Positions 61,749 through 64,000 of a stretch of 64,000 nt of DNA are shown in pieces. A program made the translations under genes and the position numbers. This DNA is from Clostridia bacterium (GTDB taxonomy: Bacteria; Bacillota; Clostridia; Oscillospirales; Acutalibacteraceae). The stretch is taken from assembly GCA_017452785.1 (NCBI GenBank), contig JAFTLT010000022.1, positions 1 through 64,000 on the forward strand. Direction: 5' to 3'. Numbering within the stretch: the stretch's first letter is position 1; each line of letters starts with the position of its first letter. Under the pieces are notes generated by a model. The model was not told the DNA's origin, did no database searches, and saw only the letters and a program-made list of their open reading frames with translations.

Positions 61749-61780
61749 TGAGGCGGCAAAAGTCGCCTCTTAATTTTGTT
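61749..61780 (+). terminator. Terminator after ACP
   Basis: GAGGCGgc-aaaa-gtCGCCTC hairpin followed by TTAATTTTGTTTT. Confidence 0.8.
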
Positions 61781-61785
61781 TTGCC

Positions 61786-61814
61786 TTGACTTTACACCGA
61801 TAAAATGTTAAAGT
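61786..61814 (+). promoter_or_regulatory. Promoter of transporter gene
   Basis: TTGACT, a 17-base spacer, then TAAAGT, 29 bases before the chosen start. Confidence 0.7.
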
Positions 61815-61843
61815 ATATATACATATTAAAAAGGAGCGTTAAA

Positions 61844-63601
61844 ATGGAACAGAAAATTCTTAAGCTGCTGGGGGTCAAAGGTACTTTCAAAAAAGACGTA
61901 ATGCCTATGATCAACTACAGCAGTGCAAACATTACAACATCAGGCTCAGGTTATGTCATAAGCCTTTATTTCACTCTTTTCCTGACAGGTGTTGTTGACC
62001 TTGAGCCCGAATATGCGGCAATCGTTACATTCATTGCAGGTATATGGGATGCAGTTATCGATCCGTTTATCGGCATTATAACTGACAGAACCCGATCAAA
62101 ATACGGCAGACACAGACGATATATTCTCTGGGCAATGCCACTTTACTCTGTCAGCTTTGCTTTGCTATGGAACTCCTACGGTCTTAACGGCAGAGAAAGA
62201 CCGATGCAGGCTGTTGTATACTTCACCATAGTATACGTGCTTTATAAAACAGCTTACTCCTTTGTCGATGTTCCCCATGTCGCAATGCTTCCTGAGCTTG
62301 CACCGGATTATGATTTAAGAACACAGTATAACTCTGTGGGATATATATTCAACTCCTTTGGTATGTTCCCCTCGTTCTTCCTTGCTATGGCTATTCTCGG
62401 TGTTTTCGGCTTCAGTGACCCTGAAAGCGGCGCAGAATTCCCGATGCTTCTTGTTGGTATTATCCTTGCATTAGTATACGCTGTGTGCCTTGTCCATACC
62501 TTCAGAAAAACAAGAGAAAAGCCATCGCTCGATATGGTGCTGCAAAAATTCGATTTCAAATATTTCTTGCAGGAGTATGCACTCGTTATTAAGAATAAGG
62601 CCTTCAGACAGTATTTTACTATGAGCCTTTCTTATAATATCGCATGTAATTTCTACCGTTCATCACTTGTATTTTACATAAGATATATTGCACGTCTCAT
62701 TAAGCTTTACGGTCTTTTCACTACAATTGAAGGTGTATTTGAGGCCTCAGCCTTCCCCTTTAACTACGCTATAACAATGAAGCACGGCAAGAAAAAGTGT
62801 GCTAATATTGTTACACCGCTTATGATTTTAGGCTTTGCTATATGCCTGTTTATGAACCCCACCGATGAAAACAGCGACTCAATTATATGGGTTATCATTC
62901 TTATGCTTACCGCTGTGTTCTATCCCTTCGGTAAATCAGGTATCGGTTATACCGCAACAAACATTTTTCCTGATATTTCCGACATCGATGAGGCAATTAC
63001 AGGCAGAAGACGTGAAGGCGTTATCGGTACCTTCAACACCCTTATAAAGACCTGTGTTTCAACTACTGTTCAGAGCCTTGTGCTTGTTATTCTCGGTGTG
63101 TTTGGTCTTGAAACCGGCAGTGAGGTCACAGAATATGAAAAGACCACCGGTTTACTCTTTGACCAGCCCGACAGCGCACTTTTAGGTGTACGACTTTGCG
63201 TTGTTATTGTACCTATTGCTTTTACCCTTCTTTCACTTTTCCTTCTTCATAAGTTCCAGATGAATAAGAGTGATCACAGACTTATTTGTGCCGCAATTGC
63301 CACAAAACACAAGTACGGCAATGTTACTCTCACTGCTGAGCAGATTAAGGTTGTTGAACAGATTTCCGGTCAGAAGTATGAAAAAATGTGGCTCGGTCAA
63401 AACAACGAAGGTGAACCGCATACAGTTGAAGTGAACGAAAACGGTGAGTACGATATCCTTATTGAAAAAGAAGCAGAAATGGCTGCTATAAGAAATTCAA
63501 AAGAAGGCAAAACCGAAACATCTAAGGCCACAGAAGACACTAACAGTGATTATAATGAATCACTTGAAAGAGTAAAAAAAGCCCTTGGCGAAGATGAATA
63601 A
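61844..63601 (+). CDS. GPH/MFS transporter with long C-terminal tail
   Basis: 585 residues: about twelve hydrophobic segments with the GPH hallmark GIWDAVIDPFIGIITDRTRSKYGRHRRYI, then a soluble tail of about 130 residues (from RLICAAIATKHKYGN) that ends in acidic, serine-rich sequence. The tail is unlike ordinary GPH sugar symporters and may regulate or tether. The start at MEQKILK follows AAAGGAG; a frame 13 codons longer covers that site. Followed 15 bases later by a membrane protein gene. Confidence 0.85.
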   Translation: MEQKILKLLGVKGTFKKDVMPMINYSSANITTSGSGYVISLYFTLFLTGVVDLEPEYAAIVTFIAGIWDAVIDPFIGIITDRTRSKYGRHRRYILWAMPLYSVSFALLWNSYGLNGRERPMQAVVYFTIVYVLYKTAYSFVDVPHVAMLPELAPDYDLRTQYNSVGYIFNSFGMFPSFFLAMAILGVFGFSDPESGAEFPMLLVGIILALVYAVCLVHTFRKTREKPSLDMVLQKFDFKYFLQEYALVIKNKAFRQYFTMSLSYNIACNFYRSSLVFYIRYIARLIKLYGLFTTIEGVFEASAFPFNYAITMKHGKKKCANIVTPLMILGFAICLFMNPTDENSDSIIWVIILMLTAVFYPFGKSGIGYTATNIFPDISDIDEAITGRRREGVIGTFNTLIKTCVSTTVQSLVLVILGVFGLETGSEVTEYEKTTGLLFDQPDSALLGVRLCVVIVPIAFTLLSLFLLHKFQMNKSDHRLICAAIATKHKYGNVTLTAEQIKVVEQISGQKYEKMWLGQNNEGEPHTVEVNENGEYDILIEKEAEMAAIRNSKEGKTETSKATEDTNSDYNESLERVKKALGEDE

Positions 63602-63616
63602 AAGGAGATAAGAATT

Positions 63617-64000
63617 ATGAGTAGGATTGATATTTCAGTAAAAGAACCCCCTAAAAAGAAGAAATGCTGGCAGCAGAGTCTTAAGGATTTTCTGTTTATG
63701 TTTGTGCAGTGGACATGGGGATTTTGCGTAAACATTGTTGGCTGGATTGCATTTACAATCTGCACAAAGATAATGGGTTATCGTTGGCAGCATTTCGGCT
63801 ATGCTAAGATAGTTTATGTGCCTTGGAAGGGCGGCGGACTTTCAATGGGTCTTTTCATCTTTATTAAAGATAACCATAAGAGCAAGGAATGGACATATAA
63901 CTGCCGCATCCATGAATACGGTCACACATGGCAGTGCCTTCTCTTAGGACCTCTTTATTACATCGTCATTGCACTTCCCTCAGTTATCTGGTGCAACTGC
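63617..64000 (+). CDS. Membrane protein with HEYGH motif (truncated by window end)
   Basis: First 128 residues of an open frame that runs off the window. MSRIDISVKEPPKKKKCWQQ opens it, followed by hydrophobic segments and the motif HEYGHTWQ near residue 101, with LLLGPLYYIVIAL right after it. HExxH-like motifs inside or beside membrane helices mark zinc metalloproteases, but the partner ligand would be beyond the window. AAAGGAG site; same transcript as the GPH-like gene. Confidence 0.7.
   Translation, partial: MSRIDISVKEPPKKKKCWQQSLKDFLFMFVQWTWGFCVNIVGWIAFTICTKIMGYRWQHFGYAKIVYVPWKGGGLSMGLFIFIKDNHKSKEWTYNCRIHEYGHTWQCLLLGPLYYIVIALPSVIWCNC

Overview
The window is a 64 kb piece of a low-GC Gram-positive chromosome. 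The protein set (yabP, yabQ, spoIID, a SpoVB/MurJ-like flippase, hemZ, rqcP, spxA-free DivIC/FtsB, L28 with zinc cysteines, a cysteine T-box, strong TTGACA/TATAAT promoters and GGAGG ribosome sites) points to a spore-forming Clostridia member, most likely a gut Oscillospirales/Ruminococcaceae-type organism. That placement is inference from gene content and style; no 16S gene is present. No prophage, insertion sequence with a transposase, or CRISPR array was seen, and most of the window is housekeeping chromosome.

Layout: 1-830 is gene-free and carries two paralogous arrays of short tandem units. 0.8-6.3 kb is a minus-strand PHP phosphatase and Na+ symporter, a TetR gene, and an ABC exporter. 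6.4-10.4 kb holds nagB, an FN3-repeat protein, a 43-residue small protein, a condensation-like acyltransferase and a zinc-ribbon membrane protein. After a 276 bp MITE-like element comes a long plus-strand block (10.7-25.5 kb): recQ, recJ, relA/spoT, dtd, an MBL hydrolase, hemZ, a nucleoside kinase, a flippase, mazG, hup, rqcP, yabP, yabQ, a DivIC-like gene and an S1 protein. 25.8-39.4 kb holds a secreted hydrolase, a LbH sugar-phosphate acyltransferase-like gene with glmM, convergent yifB-spoIID, citrate synthase with a membrane protein, an AEC transporter, lgt, folD, tandem PspC, a phosphopantetheinyl transferase and a GPH symporter. 39.5-46.4 kb has a two-component system, a D,D-carboxypeptidase, rpmB, then recA-recX-rimO behind an SOS box. 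46.4-53 kb has a lone ATPase, a cysteine T-box leader, two unrecognised small genes, cysE-cysS, a transglutaminase-like gene, murI and a QueG-like protein. 53.4-64 kb has tRNA-Leu(GAG), GH43, a secreted lipase-like protein, GNAT and APH-like genes, alr, an acyl-activating ligase with its ACP, a GPH transporter and a truncated membrane protein with a HEYGH motif.

The most unusual content is non-coding. Heptanucleotide tandem repeats of the forms (AATTAGC)n, (AATTATG)n and (GAATGCA)n sit in intergenic spaces and reach into the 3' ends of at least six genes, supplying their stop codons and in some cases the last residues (for example IMNEEL and IMNDEL tails on RimO and a GNAT protein). Three full copies, one of them inverted, of a roughly 250 bp element start and end at such heptads with inverted GTGGTCGCA ends and carry a central hairpin with terminator character. 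Other repeat families are a TA-flanked MITE-like element, a two-hairpin family, and a long multi-hairpin family whose stems differ in sequence but keep pairing. The Cys T-box now sits in front of two AT-rich unrecognised genes separated by a 52 bp direct repeat, which looks like a cassette inserted between the leader and cysE.
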